Source: Pseudomonadota bacterium (GTDB lineage: Bacteria; Pseudomonadota; Gammaproteobacteria; Burkholderiales; Burkholderiaceae_C). From it: DNA of 55,162 nt. Location: assembly GCA_030538085.1 (NCBI GenBank), contig JAUNUR010000016.1:1-55162 (forward strand). The letters are read 5' to 3'. Positions 9,148 through 19,633 of this stretch are shown piece by piece. The notes under the pieces were generated by a model. That model did no database searches and was not told where the DNA came from. It saw only the letters and a list, made by a program, of their open reading frames with translations. A program made the translations under genes and the position numbers. Each line of letters begins with the position of its first letter. The stretch's first letter is position 1.

Positions 9148-10356
9148 ATGCTGCAACTCGCCCACATCCAGCAAGCCGCCGAGCGCCTGAAAGGCCAGGT
9201 GCTCGACACGCCTTGCGTCGAATCGCGCACGCTCTCGCAGGTGACGGGCGCGCAGGTATTCCTGAAGATGGAGAACCTGCAGTTCACCGCCTCGTTCAAG
9301 GAGCGCGGCGCCTACAACAAGCTGGCGCAGCTCAGCGCCGACGAGCGCGCGCGTGGCGTGATCGCCATGAGCGCCGGCAACCACGCGCAAGGCGTGGCTT
9401 TTCATGCCGAGCGGCTGGGCATTCGCGCCGTGATCGTGATGCCGCGCTTCACCCCCGGCGTGAAGGTGGCGCGCACGCAGGGTTTCGGTGCCGAGGTGAT
9501 CCTGCACGGCGACACGCTGGATGCAGCCAGCGCGCACGCACAGGCGCTGGCGCATGAGCAAGGGCTGACTTTCGTTCATCCCTTTGATGACGAGGCCATC
9601 ATGGCCGGCCAGGGCACGCTGGCGCTGGAGATGCTGGCCGAGCAGCCCGCGCTGGACACGCTGGTGGTACCCATTGGCGGCGGTGGCCTGATCAGCGGCG
9701 TGGCCACGGCGGCCAAGGCGCTGAAGCCCGGCATTCGCGTGGTGGGCGTGCAGACGGCGCGCTTTCCGGGCGCGGTGAATGCGGTGACGGGCAGCACGCA
9801 TGCGCAGGGCGCGAGCACCATTGCCGAGGGCATTGCCGTCAGCGGCCCGGGCGCCGCCTGCCTGCCGGTCCTGCGCGAGCGCGTGGATGAATTGCTGCTG
9901 GTGGACGAGGGCGACATCGAGCAGGCCATCGTGCTGCTGCTGGAAATCGAGAAAACGCTGTCCGAGGGCGCGGGCGCCGCCGCGCTGGCGGCGCTGCTGC
10001 GGCACCCGGCGCCGTTCCGGGGGCACAAGGTGGGGCTGGTGCTGTCGGGCGGCAACATCGACCCCATGCTGCTGGCCGCCATCATCGGGCGCGGCATGGT
10101 GCGTTCGGGCCGGCTGGCGCGCATCGTGGTGAACACGCGCGACGTGCCCGGATCGCTGGCGCGCGTGACGGCGCTGGTGGCGGAGGGCGGCGCCAACGTG
10201 CAGGAGATTCACCACCAGCGCGCCTTCACGTTGCTGGCGGCGCAGAACGTGGAGATCGAGATGGTGCTGCAGACGCGCGACGCGGCCCATGTGCGCGAAC
10301 TGCTGGCGCGGCTGACCGCCGAGGGGCTGGAAGCGCGCTGGCTGGGCGGGGCCTGA
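9148..10356 (+). CDS. ilvA: Threonine ammonia-lyase (threonine dehydratase) with ACT domain
   Basis: A 402-residue PLP enzyme that converts L-threonine to 2-oxobutanoate and ammonia, the entry to isoleucine synthesis or threonine catabolism. The PLP-binding lysine is Lys-51 in the motif SFKERGAY, the SAGNHAQG substrate loop follows, and the glycine-rich phosphate loop GGGGLIS lies near residue 175. A single C-terminal ACT domain occupies about residues 325-400. The length matches the short single-ACT type rather than the 500-residue biosynthetic form, so tdcB-like is an equally fair name. It is followed after 43 bases by the UvrA-like gene on the same strand. Confidence 0.9.
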   Translation: MLQLAHIQQAAERLKGQVLDTPCVESRTLSQVTGAQVFLKMENLQFTASFKERGAYNKLAQLSADERARGVIAMSAGNHAQGVAFHAERLGIRAVIVMPRFTPGVKVARTQGFGAEVILHGDTLDAASAHAQALAHEQGLTFVHPFDDEAIMAGQGTLALEMLAEQPALDTLVVPIGGGGLISGVATAAKALKPGIRVVGVQTARFPGAVNAVTGSTHAQGASTIAEGIAVSGPGAACLPVLRERVDELLLVDEGDIEQAIVLLLEIEKTLSEGAGAAALAALLRHPAPFRGHKVGLVLSGGNIDPMLLAAIIGRGMVRSGRLARIVVNTRDVPGSLARVTALVAEGGANVQEIHHQRAFTLLAAQNVEIEMVLQTRDAAHVRELLARLTAEGLEARWLGGA

Positions 10357-10357
10357 C

Positions 10358-10407
10358 TATGACAAATGACGAATGGCCTCTTTGTCATTTTGAAAGCGAA
10401 TGCGCAT
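10358..10407 (+). repeat. Hairpin repeat D overlapping the uvrA-like start
   Basis: The sequence ATGACAAA...TTTGTCAT followed by TTTTGAAAGC and ATGCGCAT recurs inverted at about 34434-34493, after ahcY. The copy here supplies the spacer between the two genes and even the first codons of the uvrA-like frame (the ATGCGCATG lies inside the repeat). Confidence 0.7.
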
Positions 10408-13400
10408 GAACCCCAAACCTTCCGCTACCGGCCTGATCCGCATCCGCGGCGCGCGCCAGCACAACCTAAAAAACCTGGATCTCGACATCCGCACCGGCGA
10501 AATGACGGTGGTGACGGGGCCCAGCGGCTCGGGCAAGTCGAGCCTGGTGTTCGACACGCTGTACGCCGAGGGGCAGCGCCGCTACGTCGAAACCTTCAGC
10601 GCCTATGCGCGCCAGTTTCTCGACCGCATGGACAAACCAGCGGTGGACCGGGTGGAGGGCGTGCCGCCGGCGATTGCCATCGACCAGACCAACCCGGTGC
10701 GCAGTTCGCGCTCCACCGTCGGCACGATGACGGAGCTGAACGACCACCTGAAGCTGCTGTTCGCGCGTGCGGGCCAGTTGTTCGACCGCGAGACGGCGCA
10801 GCCGGTGCGGCATGACAACGCGGATTCGATCTATGCGGAGATGGTGCGGCGGGCGGCTGAAGCCGGCGATCCGCGCCTCGTCGTCACTTTCGCCGTGGAG
10901 TTGCCAGTTGGCACGTTGGCCGACGAAGTGCAGCAATGGCTGTCCGCCAGCGGCTTCACACGCGTGCAGGCGGAGCGCGAGGCAACGAGCGCCGCGCCGG
11001 GCCGCCCCAAGCAAGCGAGCGCCCCCTCGGGGGGCAGCGCAGACACGTCAGTGCGGAGCGTGGGGGTCGTCAAAGTGCTGGACGTGGTGGCCGACCGCTT
11101 TCGCATCGCCGGCGCCGCGCGGGCGCGGGTGATCGAGGCGATCGAGGTCGCGCTCAAGCGCGGCGGCGGGCGCATGGTGGTCTATGCGTTGCCGGCCGAT
11201 GAGGGCGCGGAACCTGAGCTGTGGAAGTTCTCCACCGGCCTGCACTGCCCCGAGAGCAATATCCGCTACGCCGACCCGATCCCGTCGATGTTCTCGTTCA
11301 ACTCGGCCGTGGGCGCGTGCGACAGCTGCCGCGGCTTCGGTCGCGTGATCGGTGTCGACTGGGGGCTGGTGATCCCGGACGAGCGCCTCACGCTGCGCGC
11401 CGGCGCCGTCAAACCGATCCAGACACCGGCCTGGCGCGAGGCGCAGGACGACCTGATGCGCCATGCCGAGGCCGCCGGCATCCCGCGCGACACGCCGTGG
11501 AACAAGCTCACGCCCGAGCAGAAGCACTGGGTGATCGAGGGCACGCCCAACTTCAAGGAGGGCAACTGGAATAAGCAGTGGTACGGCATCCGCCGCTTCT
11601 TCCAATACCTGGAGAGCAAGGCGTACAAGATGCACATCCGCGTGCTGCTGTCCAAGTACCGCAGCTACACCACCTGCCCCGACTGCGGCGGTGCGCGGCT
11701 GAAGCTGGAGAGCCTGTTGTGGCGCGTGGGCAGCAAGGCCGATGCCGATGCGGTGCTGCCGCCGTCGCAACGCTTCATGCCGGTAGGTGTGGGCTGGTCG
11801 CGCGCGCAACTCGAAAGCCTGCCGGGCCTGAGCCTGCACGACCTGATGCTGATGCCCATCGATCGGCTGCGGCGCTTCTTCGATCTGCTGGATGCATCCA
11901 CACCCTCCCCCGCTGGGGGAGGGCAGGGGTGGGGGCAGACCGCGTCCGCCATGAATGCTGTCGGCCCCTCACCCCAGCCCTCTCCCCAGAGGGGCGAGGG
12001 AGAAATAGCTGACACCGCTGGCGCCGCTGTAGCGGTGCGGCCCCCGCTCCCTCTCCCGCTTGCGGGAGAGGGCTGGGGTGAGGGTGCGCGCAGTGCCGAT
12101 GCCCAGGCCCTCAAGCTGATCCTGGACGAGATCGGCACGCGCCTGAAATACCTGTGCGAGGTCGGCATCGGCTACCTCACGCTCGACCGCCAGAGCCGCA
12201 CGCTGAGCGGCGGCGAGGTGCAGCGCATCAACCTGACCACGGCGCTGGGCACCTCGCTGGTCAACACACTGTTCGTGCTGGACGAGCCCAGCATCGGCCT
12301 CCACCCGCGCGACATGGACCGCATCACCGAGGCCATGCAGCGCCTCAAGAACGCCGGCAACACGCTGGTGGTGGTCGAGCACGACCCGGCCGTGATGCTG
12401 GCCGCCGACCGCGTGCTCGACTTCGGCCCCGGCCCCGGCGCGCAGGGTGGGCGCATCGTGTTCGACGGCACGCCCGACGAGCTGCGCGCCGCCGACACGC
12501 TGACCGGCGCCTACCTCGGCGGGCGCAAATCCATCGGCTTGGGCTTTGGGCGACCAGTGGCGGCGGGCACGCCGCGCCTGATTCTGGAAGGCGCGACCGA
12601 GCACAACCTGAAGAACGTCAGCGTCGAGTTTCCGCTGCAGCGCCTCGTCACCGTGACGGGCGTCAGCGGCTCGGGCAAGTCCACGCTGATCCAGGACGTG
12701 CTGGCGCCCGCGCTGCTGCGCCACTTCGGCAAGGCCACCGAATCGCCCGGCGCGCACGACCGTCTGCTGGGCGCCGAGCAGTTGGCCGATGTAGTGTTCG
12801 TCGACCAGTCACCCATCGGCAAGACGGCGCGCTCCAACCCCGTCAGCTACGTCGGCGCGTGGGATGCGATCCGCAAGCTGTTCGCCGATGCGCCGCTGGC
12901 CAAACAACGCAGCTACACGGCGGCCAAGTTCAGCTTCAACAGTGGCGACGGGCGCTGCCCGACCTGCGGCGGCTCGGGCTTCGAGCATGTGGAGATGCAG
13001 TTCCTGAGCGATGTGTACCTGCGCTGCCCGGATTGCGACGGCAAGCGGTATCGGCCCGAGATTCTGGAGGTCAAGATTGAGCGCCCGGTAAGAAAACTGG
13101 GGTCGGATTCCGATTTCCAGGGCGCAGCGGATCGTTTGTCTGCCGCCGCCGATGGGAAATCGGACTCTGACCCCAATTTTCTGGCCCACCGCACGCGGGC
13201 GCTCAACGTCGCCGACGTGCTCGACCTCACCGTGGCCGAAGCCGCGCAACTGTTCGTCGCCGACCGTGAGGTGATCCGCGCGCTGCAACCCATCGTCGAC
13301 GTGGGTCTGGACTACGTGAAGCTCGGTCAGCCCGTGCCGACGCTGTCCGGCGGCGAGGCACAGCGCCTGAAGCTGGCCGACTTCCTGGCCGAAGCGGCGA

Positions 13401-16400
13401 AACATGCCCCCACGCTCGCCGCGTCGCATGCTTCGCTGCCCCCCGAGGGGGCTGGCTGGACTTGGGGCGGCCCGGCGTCCAGCCGCGCCACCGCCAGCCG
13501 CCAGCCGACGGCGAAGAAGGGCACGCTGTTCCTGTTCGACGAGCCGACCACCGGCCTGCACTTCGACGACATCGCCAAGCTGATGCGCGCGCTGCGCAAG
13601 CTGCTCGACGCAGGGCATTCGCTGGTGGTGATCGAGCACAACCTGGACGTGATGCGGGCCAGCGACTGGCTGATCGACCTCGGCCCCGAAGGCGGCGACG
13701 CGGGCGGCCAGGTGGTGGCGCAGGGCGCGCCGGATGAACTGGCGCAGCACCCCACGTCGCACACGGGCGCGGCTTTACGCGACTACGCTGCGCGGTTGGA
13801 CGTTCAGCGTTCGGCGTTCAGCGTGGAAGAACCCCGTGCCATGTACCACGCCCAACGCCCAACGCCCAACGCTGAACCTGTGATCGAGATCGTGCACGCC
13901 CGCGAGCACAACCTGAAAAACCTTAGCGTTGACATTCCGCGTGGCAAGTTCAATGTCATCACCGGTGTTAGCGGCTCGGGCAAATCCACGCTGGCCTTCG
14001 ACATCCTGTTCAACGAGGGGCAGCGGCGCTACCTCGAATCGCTCAACGCCTACGCCCGCAGCATCGTGCAGCCGGCGGGCCGGCCCGAGGTGGATGCGGT
14101 GTACGGCATTCCGCCCACCGTCGCCATCGAGCAGCGCCTGTCGCGCGGCGGGCGCAAGAGCACCGTGGGCACGACGACCGAGGTTTGGCACTTTCTGCGC
14201 CTGCTCTACGTCAAGCTGGGCGTGCAGCACTGCGTGCACGACGGCGCCGCAGTGCAGCCGCAGACGCCCGAGCGCATCGTGGCGCAGGTCATGGCGCGCT
14301 TTCGTGGCCAGACTATCGGACTGCTGGCACCGCTGGTGGTGGCACGCAAGGGCGTCTATACCGAGCTGGCCGACTGGGCGCGCCCGCGCGGCTTCACGCA
14401 CCTGCGGGTCGATGGCGAGTTTTTGCCGACCACGAACTTCCCCCGCATCGACCGCTTCAAGGAGCACACCATCGAGCTGCCGGTGATGAGCCTGCAGGTG
14501 ACGCCCGGCAACGAGGCGCAGTTGCGCGAATCGGTCGCGCGCGCGTTGGAGCACGGCAAGGGCGTGGTGCACGTGCTGCACGACATCGCTGGCCTGCGCA
14601 ACGCGATGGAAACCGGCCAGCCCACGGCACGCATCGGCCAGGTGGATGTGTTCTCGACCAAGCGCGCCTGCCCGGTGTGCGCCACCAGCTATGCCGAGCT
14701 GGACCCGCGCCTGTTCAGCTACAACAGCAAGCACGGCTGGTGCCCCGACTGCGTGGGCACGGGCGTGAAGTTGACGCGCGAGCAGCGCAAGGCGCTGGAC
14801 GATTCGGTGCTGGCCGACGACCAGAAGGGGCGCGAGCAGACCTTTGCCGAGCCGGAGGTGGAGGACGTGGGCGACGCCGTGTGCCCCACCTGCCAGGGCA
14901 CGCGACTGAATCCGGTGGCGCGGGCGGTGCTGCTGGAAGCGCCCCGGCCCCTCACCCCAACCCTCTCCCCAGAGGGGCGAGGGAGCAAGGCCGGTGACGC
15001 TTCGCCGAACTTACTCCCTCTCCCGCTCGCGGGAGAGGGCGGGGGTGAGGGTGGGATTTCGATTGCCCAACTCGCCCACCTCAGCGTGCGCGACCTGCGC
15101 GCCTGGTTCGATGACTTGCGGCTCGAAGGCCGCGAGGCCGACATCGCGCGCGACCTGCTGCCGGAGATCAAGGGCCGGCTCGACTTTCTGGAGCAGGTCG
15201 GCCTGGGCTACCTCACGCTCGACCGTGGCGCGCCCACGCTGAGCGGTGGCGAGGCGCAGCGCATCCGCCTGGCGGCGCAGCTTGGCAGCAACCTGCAAGG
15301 CGTGTGCTACGTGCTCGACGAGCCGACCATCGGCCTGCACGCGCGCGACAACCAGATCCTGCTGAACGCACTGCACACACTCAGCGACAAGGGCAACACG
15401 CTGGTGGTGGTGGAGCACGACGAGGACACCATCCGCCGCGCCGAGCACCTGATCGACATCGGCCCAGGCGCGGGCGTGCGCGGCGGCCGGCTGGTGGCCG
15501 AGGGCACGGCGGCCGACCTCGAAGCCGCCGCCGATTCGGCCACCGGGCGCTACCTGCGCGACGCCATGCGGCATCCGATGCAAGCTCGCCGCGTGGTCTT
15601 GCCCCTTCTCCCGCAGGCGGGAGAGGGTGGGGGTGAGGGCCAGCGCGCCAAGTCAAGGAAGGCGGTCAGCACGACGACGCACCCCCTCACCCCCACCCTC
15701 TCCCCAGAGGGGCGAGGGAGCAAGCCCGGCGACGCGCCGGTGATCTGGCTGCATTTGCTGGGCGCCCATCTGCACAACCTGCGCGACGTTGACGTGGCCG
15801 TGCCGCTGCGGCGCCTGGTCGCGGTGACGGGTGTCAGCGGCTCGGGCAAGTCCACCCTGGCGCGCGACGTGCTGCTGACCAACGTGGCGGCCTGGGTCGG
15901 CCAGCGCGCCACCAAGGCCGGGCGCGAGGCGATGGACGCCGGCAAGGCCCCGCCGCTCGTTGGGTGTACCGGCCTGCGCGGCTTCGAGGGCATCGACCGC
16001 GTGCTCGAAGTCGACCAGACGCCCATCGGCAAGACGCCTCGCTCCTGCCCCGCCACCTACATCGGCTTCTGGGACACGGTGCGTCGGCTGTTCGCCGACA
16101 CGCTGGAAGCCAAGGCGCGTGGCTATGGCCCGGGGCGCTTCAGCTTCAACACCAGCGACGGCCGCTGCCCCAGCTGCGAAGGCCAGGGCGTGCGCACCAT
16201 CGCCATGAGCTTTCTGCCTGACGTGAAAGTGCCCTGCGAGGTCTGCCACGGCGCACGCTTCAACCCCGAGACGCTGGCCGTCACCTGGCGCGGCAAGAAC
16301 ATCGGCGACGTGCTGCGGATGGAAGTGGATGAGGCGGTGGAGTTCTTCGCCAGCATGCCCGCCATCGCGCATCCGCTGCAACTGCTGAAGGATGTGGGCC

Positions 16401-16801
16401 TGGGCTATCTGACGCTGGGCCAACCATCGCCTACGTTGTCGGGCGGCGAGGCGCAGCGCATCAAGCTGGTGACGGAGCTGTCGAAGGTGCGCGACGACGT
16501 CGGCAAGCGCGGCCAACGCACGCCGCACACGCTTTACGTGCTCGACGAACCCACGGTCGGTCTGCACATGCAGGACGTGGAAAAGCTCATCCGCGTGCTG
16601 CACCGCCTGGTCGATAGCGGCCAGAGCGTGATCGTGATCGAGCACGACCTCGACCTGGTCGCCGAGGCCGACTGGATCATCGACCTGGGGCCGGAAGGTG
16701 GCGACGGCGGCGGCCAGCTGGTGGCCGCCGGCACGCCCGAGGACGTGGTGCGCGCCGGCACGCACACGGGGCAGGCGCTGGCGCCGGTGCTGGGGCGTTG
16801 A
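10400..16801 (+). CDS. Double-length UvrA-like protein (two fused UvrA units, four ABC modules)
   Basis: A 2133-residue protein, about twice the roughly 950 residues of UvrA. UvrA is the damage-recognition ATPase of nucleotide excision repair. Four Walker A motifs (GPSGSGKS near 40; GVSGSGKS near 752, 1187 and 1810) and four LSGGE signatures (near 601, 982, 1614 and 2013) show two complete UvrA repeats in tandem. UvrA-type zinc CxxC pairs are present in both halves (for example [18 protein letters not shown]). The halves are joined near residue 1135 by a repetitive linker. At least six translated palindromic repeats interrupt the protein between domains. Tandem UvrA paralogues are known in this group; whether it replaces or accompanies a normal uvrA cannot be told here. 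The start may be ATG 10400 or 10406. Confidence 0.88.
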   Translation: MRMNPKPSATGLIRIRGARQHNLKNLDLDIRTGEMTVVTGPSGSGKSSLVFDTLYAEGQRRYVETFSAYARQFLDRMDKPAVDRVEGVPPAIAIDQTNPVRSSRSTVGTMTELNDHLKLLFARAGQLFDRETAQPVRHDNADSIYAEMVRRAAEAGDPRLVVTFAVELPVGTLADEVQQWLSASGFTRVQAEREATSAAPGRPKQASAPSGGSADTSVRSVGVVKVLDVVADRFRIAGAARARVIEAIEVALKRGGGRMVVYALPADEGAEPELWKFSTGLHCPESNIRYADPIPSMFSFNSAVGACDSCRGFGRVIGVDWGLVIPDERLTLRAGAVKPIQTPAWREAQDDLMRHAEAAGIPRDTPWNKLTPEQKHWVIEGTPNFKEGNWNKQWYGIRRFFQYLESKAYKMHIRVLLSKYRSYTTCPDCGGARLKLESLLWRVGSKADADAVLPPSQRFMPVGVGWSRAQLESLPGLSLHDLMLMPIDRLRRFFDLLDASTPSPAGGGQGWGQTASAMNAVGPSPQPSPQRGEGEIADTAGAAVAVRPPLPLPLAGEGWGEGARSADAQALKLILDEIGTRLKYLCEVGIGYLTLDRQSRTLSGGEVQRINLTTALGTSLVNTLFVLDEPSIGLHPRDMDRITEAMQRLKNAGNTLVVVEHDPAVMLAADRVLDFGPGPGAQGGRIVFDGTPDELRAADTLTGAYLGGRKSIGLGFGRPVAAGTPRLILEGATEHNLKNVSVEFPLQRLVTVTGVSGSGKSTLIQDVLAPALLRHFGKATESPGAHDRLLGAEQLADVVFVDQSPIGKTARSNPVSYVGAWDAIRKLFADAPLAKQRSYTAAKFSFNSGDGRCPTCGGSGFEHVEMQFLSDVYLRCPDCDGKRYRPEILEVKIERPVRKLGSDSDFQGAADRLSAAADGKSDSDPNFLAHRTRALNVADVLDLTVAEAAQLFVADREVIRALQPIVDVGLDYVKLGQPVPTLSGGEAQRLKLADFLAEAAKHAPTLAASHASLPPEGAGWTWGGPASSRATASRQPTAKKGTLFLFDEPTTGLHFDDIAKLMRALRKLLDAGHSLVVIEHNLDVMRASDWLIDLGPEGGDAGGQVVAQGAPDELAQHPTSHTGAALRDYAARLDVQRSAFSVEEPRAMYHAQRPTPNAEPVIEIVHAREHNLKNLSVDIPRGKFNVITGVSGSGKSTLAFDILFNEGQRRYLESLNAYARSIVQPAGRPEVDAVYGIPPTVAIEQRLSRGGRKSTVGTTTEVWHFLRLLYVKLGVQHCVHDGAAVQPQTPERIVAQVMARFRGQTIGLLAPLVVARKGVYTELADWARPRGFTHLRVDGEFLPTTNFPRIDRFKEHTIELPVMSLQVTPGNEAQLRESVARALEHGKGVVHVLHDIAGLRNAMETGQPTARIGQVDVFSTKRACPVCATSYAELDPRLFSYNSKHGWCPDCVGTGVKLTREQRKALDDSVLADDQKGREQTFAEPEVEDVGDAVCPTCQGTRLNPVARAVLLEAPRPLTPTLSPEGRGSKAGDASPNLLPLPLAGEGGGEGGISIAQLAHLSVRDLRAWFDDLRLEGREADIARDLLPEIKGRLDFLEQVGLGYLTLDRGAPTLSGGEAQRIRLAAQLGSNLQGVCYVLDEPTIGLHARDNQILLNALHTLSDKGNTLVVVEHDEDTIRRAEHLIDIGPGAGVRGGRLVAEGTAADLEAAADSATGRYLRDAMRHPMQARRVVLPLLPQAGEGGGEGQRAKSRKAVSTTTHPLTPTLSPEGRGSKPGDAPVIWLHLLGAHLHNLRDVDVAVPLRRLVAVTGVSGSGKSTLARDVLLTNVAAWVGQRATKAGREAMDAGKAPPLVGCTGLRGFEGIDRVLEVDQTPIGKTPRSCPATYIGFWDTVRRLFADTLEAKARGYGPGRFSFNTSDGRCPSCEGQGVRTIAMSFLPDVKVPCEVCHGARFNPETLAVTWRGKNIGDVLRMEVDEAVEFFASMPAIAHPLQLLKDVGLGYLTLGQPSPTLSGGEAQRIKLVTELSKVRDDVGKRGQRTPHTLYVLDEPTVGLHMQDVEKLIRVLHRLVDSGQSVIVIEHDLDLVAEADWIIDLGPEGGDGGGQLVAAGTPEDVVRAGTHTGQALAPVLGR
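11901..12088 (+). repeat. Pair of G+C-rich palindromes translated inside the uvrA-like gene
   Basis: Two palindromic repeat units of the CCCTCACCCC...GGGGTGAGGG class sit in frame and are translated as Pro/Gly/Glu-rich stretches ([39 protein letters not shown]). They lie in the insertion region just before the first LSGGE signature. Confidence 0.8.
13093..13180 (+). repeat. 24-bp inverted repeat translated inside the uvrA-like gene
   Basis: Arms 13093-13116 and 13157-13180 are near-perfect complements (AAAACTGGGGTCGGATTCCG against its complement, with one or two mismatches). They are read through as KLGSDSDF ... KSDSDPNFL. The sequence type differs from the other in-frame palindromes. Confidence 0.8.
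13796..13885 (+). repeat. Repetitive linker at the UvrA-UvrA fusion point
   Basis: Short inverted and direct repeats of the TTCAGCGT and CGCCCAACGC kind span the junction between the two UvrA halves and are translated as [10 protein letters not shown] ... QRPTPNAEP. The first half ends and the second half ([15 protein letters not shown]) begins on either side of it. Confidence 0.7.
14947..15053 (+). repeat. Palindromic repeat pair translated inside the uvrA-like gene
   Basis: Two palindromic units, read in frame as [14 protein letters not shown] and [13 protein letters not shown], in the second UvrA half before its first LSGGE signature. This is the equivalent place to the pair at 11901-12088 in the first half. 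Confidence 0.8.
15601..15722 (+). repeat. Palindromic repeat pair translated between ABC modules 3 and 4
   Basis: Two palindromic units in frame ([14 protein letters not shown] and [14 protein letters not shown]) form most of the linker between the third and fourth ABC modules of the uvrA-like protein. Confidence 0.8.
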
Positions 16802-16804
16802 ACC

Positions 16805-17014
16805 TATTGAAAGTTTCGTAATTCAGGACAAGCATACGTAATGCCTTTACCTCATCCCGTCATTGCGGCGAAGGCCGCAATCCACACGGTGTCCGCGGGT
16901 GAATGCCGTATCAAGGTGACGCCCCATGGATTGCGGCCTTCGCCGCAATGACGAGGGGATGTGAGGGGATTTTTCTGATGGCCCGCGCTGTCTTGATTTT
17001 TGAAAATCTCAATA
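16805..17014 (+). repeat. Family B repeat in a remnant family A end
   Basis: Complete family B copy. Removing it and one TA joins AACC to TAGAAACGGC, restoring the left terminus of family A, so it sits in a CTAG target. The left boundary is four bases after the uvrA-like stop codon. Bases 17015-17176 are an AT-richer gap with a Comamonadaceae-type scrap (AGCTGCTCGCGCTTG) and no gene I can support. Confidence 0.85.
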
Positions 17015-17176
17015 GAAACGGCGGGTCAGACACCAGAAGCTCTCTCAAAACAGGCGATATTGATTTGACACCAAATTTGAGTATCAATAGAGGAGCTGCT
17101 CGCGCTTGTTCATAAGGCACAAAAGCCTGTTTTCGATGCTTAAAAAATTACGCAGGCCCCTCCAGGGGCACCTGTT

Positions 17177-18019
17177 TCAGCCAAGCCGCCGCGATGCCCG
17201 GTCAGCCAGCAGGCGCGCTGCCACTTCGGCAAAGCCCGCGCCGCGTTCCGACGCCGTGATGTAGCGCGGCAGGTGGTGCAGTTGCGCCGCGAAGTGCCGG
17301 ATGTTGGCCACGCCCACGCTGTGCTCGAAGTGCTCGAACATCACCTGATCGTTGGTCGAATCGCCCACGTAGACCCAGCGCTCGATCTGCGCCGGCAGGT
17401 CGATGTCCAGCAGGGTGCGCGCCGCCCAGCAGGCGCCCTGCCACTTGTCGTGCCCGCCGATCCAGCCGTTGACGTGGATGCTGCTGACGGTGGCGCGCAG
17501 GCCCTCGCCGCGCATGATGCGCACCACGGCGTCGATCTGCTCGGCACTCAGGTGGTGGAATTCGCCGTGGTCGATGGCGATGTCGGTTTCGCGGCCAGCG
17601 GAGTCGCGCGCCAGCGCGGCGCCGGGCACCTCGCGCAGCACGCGCGCCGCGACGGCTTGCAGCCGCTGGAAGTTGGTGGTTCGCGTGGCGGCATCCGCCT
17701 GGTACGTCTTGGACAGCCGTGGGGCCGTGCCGGTGCCAGGCGGTGCCGTCCGGGTGTCGTGCGCTGCCGGATGCAGGGCCACGGCGCCGTTTTCGGCCAC
17801 GATGGCGTGCAGGGGCCAGCTGAGCGCGAAGGGTTCGCTCCAGCCCACCGGCCGGCCGGTGACGGCGATCACCGTGAGCCCGGCGGCGCGCAGATCATGC
17901 AGCGCCCGCAGGGCGTCGGACGTGATCTCGCCCGCGGCCGTCAGCGTGTCGTCGATGTCGGTGAAAACGCCCGCGACATGCGCCCAGGCACGCGCGGGCA
18001 GGGCGTGCAGCGGTGTCAC
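17177..18019 (-). CDS. HAD-superfamily (IIB) phosphatase
   Basis: A 280-residue hydrolase of the HAD-IIB type. Motif I is TDIDDTLT (residues about 20-27) with both catalytic aspartates, motif II is VTGRP (about 54-58), and motif III/IV lies in the C-terminus (VYGDSTND-like, here VYVGDSTNDQVMF). The substrate is unknown; relatives act on sugar phosphates such as mannosyl-3-phosphoglycerate or sucrose phosphate. It starts with GTG, 19 bases after the S41 peptidase gene on the same strand, so the two are probably co-transcribed. Confidence 0.82.
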   Translation of the reverse strand: MTPLHALPARAWAHVAGVFTDIDDTLTAAGEITSDALRALHDLRAAGLTVIAVTGRPVGWSEPFALSWPLHAIVAENGAVALHPAAHDTRTAPPGTGTAPRLSKTYQADAATRTTNFQRLQAVAARVLREVPGAALARDSAGRETDIAIDHGEFHHLSAEQIDAVVRIMRGEGLRATVSSIHVNGWIGGHDKWQGACWAARTLLDIDLPAQIERWVYVGDSTNDQVMFEHFEHSVGVANIRHFAAQLHHLPRYITASERGAGFAEVAARLLADRASRRLG

Positions 18020-18038
18020 GCGCGCCGTGTCTAGAGAT

Positions 18039-19580
18039 TCAGTACGCCGGCATCAGCAGGCGGCCGGCGCTGGGCTTGTCGGCAAGCTGCGGACCCGGAA
18101 CTTCCACCGGGGCGGAGCGCACGCGCTCGGTGCCCAGGCCGGTGGTCGCCGGGCAGGCACCGGTCTGAATGTGCTGCAAGGCGGCGGCCAGCATGCGTTC
18201 GGCCGGGTCGCCCAGCGGGCGGCTGAAGTCGTCCGCCACCGAGCAGGTGGCCGGCAGGCCGTTGGCGTAGTCGCCGAAGCCCTTGGCGTTGGTGCCCTGG
18301 AACTCGATGGGGTACAGCGCCATGCCGCAGTTGTCCTTGCGCGCGAAGCCGTAGGGCTTGCCGCAGGTGGCGGCGCCGATGGTGACCACCTGCACGTCGA
18401 TGCCCTGCAGGGCGTTGATGATGGATTCGCTGGCCGAGCAGGAGGAGCTGGTGGTCAGCACGTAGACGCGCGGCAGGCTCAGCATTGGCAGCGGTTCGCC
18501 CTCGGGGTGGCGGGCGCTGTCGGCCACCAGCACCTTGGTCACGAAGGGGAAGGTACTTTGGGCGGTTTCGGCGCTGCGCTTGTCGTTGAACTGCAGGCGC
18601 TCGAACACCTTGCCTTCGGCGGAGGGGCCGGCAATCATCGAAGCCATGGACATCGCCACGTACAGGTAGCCGCCGCCGTTGTAGCGCAGGTCCAGCACCA
18701 GGTCGTTGATGCCGTTGGCGCGCATTGAGGACACGGCGTCGATCAGCTTGTCCTGCGCGAGCTTGGAGTGGTCGGTGAACAGCAGATAGCCCACCTTGCG
18801 GCCACCGGCGTCCAGCATGCGGGTGGTGGGCACGGGGTCGTCCTGGATCGGGGCGGCCTTGAGCGTGATCTCGCGCACGGGCGACGAGGGCGTGTCGCGG
18901 TAGCTGAAGGTGACGGTGGCGTTGGGGTCGTTCGGGTACCAGCTGTTGTTGGTGGCGGTGGTGATCTTCACCAGCGCGCCACCACGCGCCATGCCCGCCT
19001 GGGCCGCGGGCGAGTTGGGCGTGACCATGGCCACGCGCTTGGCGCCGGAGGCATCGTCCTTCCACTCCATGCCGTAACCCACGTTGGCGCCGGTGGAGAT
19101 GGCATCGGCCGTCGCGACGGGCACGATGAAGCTGAACCGGTCTTTCGGTTTGCCGAAGCGGTCAGGCGCGTCGGTGAGAACGCTGTAGAAATACTTGGAT
19201 ACGTCCGTCGTGCTGGTCACGCTCACGCGCTTGAGCTCGGGATACCAGAGGTAGGCTTCGTTCAGGTAGGACTGCACGAACTGGTTTTGCCCAGTCGGCG
19301 TGCAGATGCCGGCCACTTGGGACGAGGGAGGAATGTCGGTATGTACGGGCTGAGTAGGGGGGGTGCTTATGCCAGACCCACTTCCACCGCCGCCGCTTCC
19401 ACCTTGACCTGGCATTGGTGCAGGTTTTTGGGGAGAACCTGATGTGGGGCCACACGTGGCGCATTGGCCAGGATCACCACCCCCGCCACCGCAGGCGCCA
19501 AGCAGCGCGGTCACGGCCAGAACCAGGGCCCACGAACCGAGGGGGCGGGATGTGTTTGGAGTCTTCGCAAGTGCGCGCAT
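18039..19580 (-). CDS. S41-family (tail-specific/CPBP-like) peptidase, lipoprotein
   Basis: A 513-residue predicted envelope lipoprotein with signal peptide and lipobox LGAC followed by a poly-Gly/Pro linker. A PDZ-like segment (about 170-240, around SPAAQAGMARGGALVKI) precedes the S41 core, which has the strand DLVLDLRYNGGG, the serine-bearing stretch TTSSSCSASES and the lysine-bearing loop CGKPYGF, consistent with a Ser-Lys dyad. It probably cleaves proteins in the periplasm; the target is unknown. The ATG at 19580 is preferred over an upstream in-frame TTG. Confidence 0.85.
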   Translation of the reverse strand: MRALAKTPNTSRPLGSWALVLAVTALLGACGGGGGDPGQCATCGPTSGSPQKPAPMPGQGGSGGGGSGSGISTPPTQPVHTDIPPSSQVAGICTPTGQNQFVQSYLNEAYLWYPELKRVSVTSTTDVSKYFYSVLTDAPDRFGKPKDRFSFIVPVATADAISTGANVGYGMEWKDDASGAKRVAMVTPNSPAAQAGMARGGALVKITTATNNSWYPNDPNATVTFSYRDTPSSPVREITLKAAPIQDDPVPTTRMLDAGGRKVGYLLFTDHSKLAQDKLIDAVSSMRANGINDLVLDLRYNGGGYLYVAMSMASMIAGPSAEGKVFERLQFNDKRSAETAQSTFPFVTKVLVADSARHPEGEPLPMLSLPRVYVLTTSSSCSASESIINALQGIDVQVVTIGAATCGKPYGFARKDNCGMALYPIEFQGTNAKGFGDYANGLPATCSVADDFSRPLGDPAERMLAAALQHIQTGACPATTGLGTERVRSAPVEVPGPQLADKPSAGRLLMPAY

Positions 19581-19633
19581 GGTCGATACCGTGAGTGGGT
19601 GCAAAGGTGTAAGTGTATTGGCTTATGAGGCGG

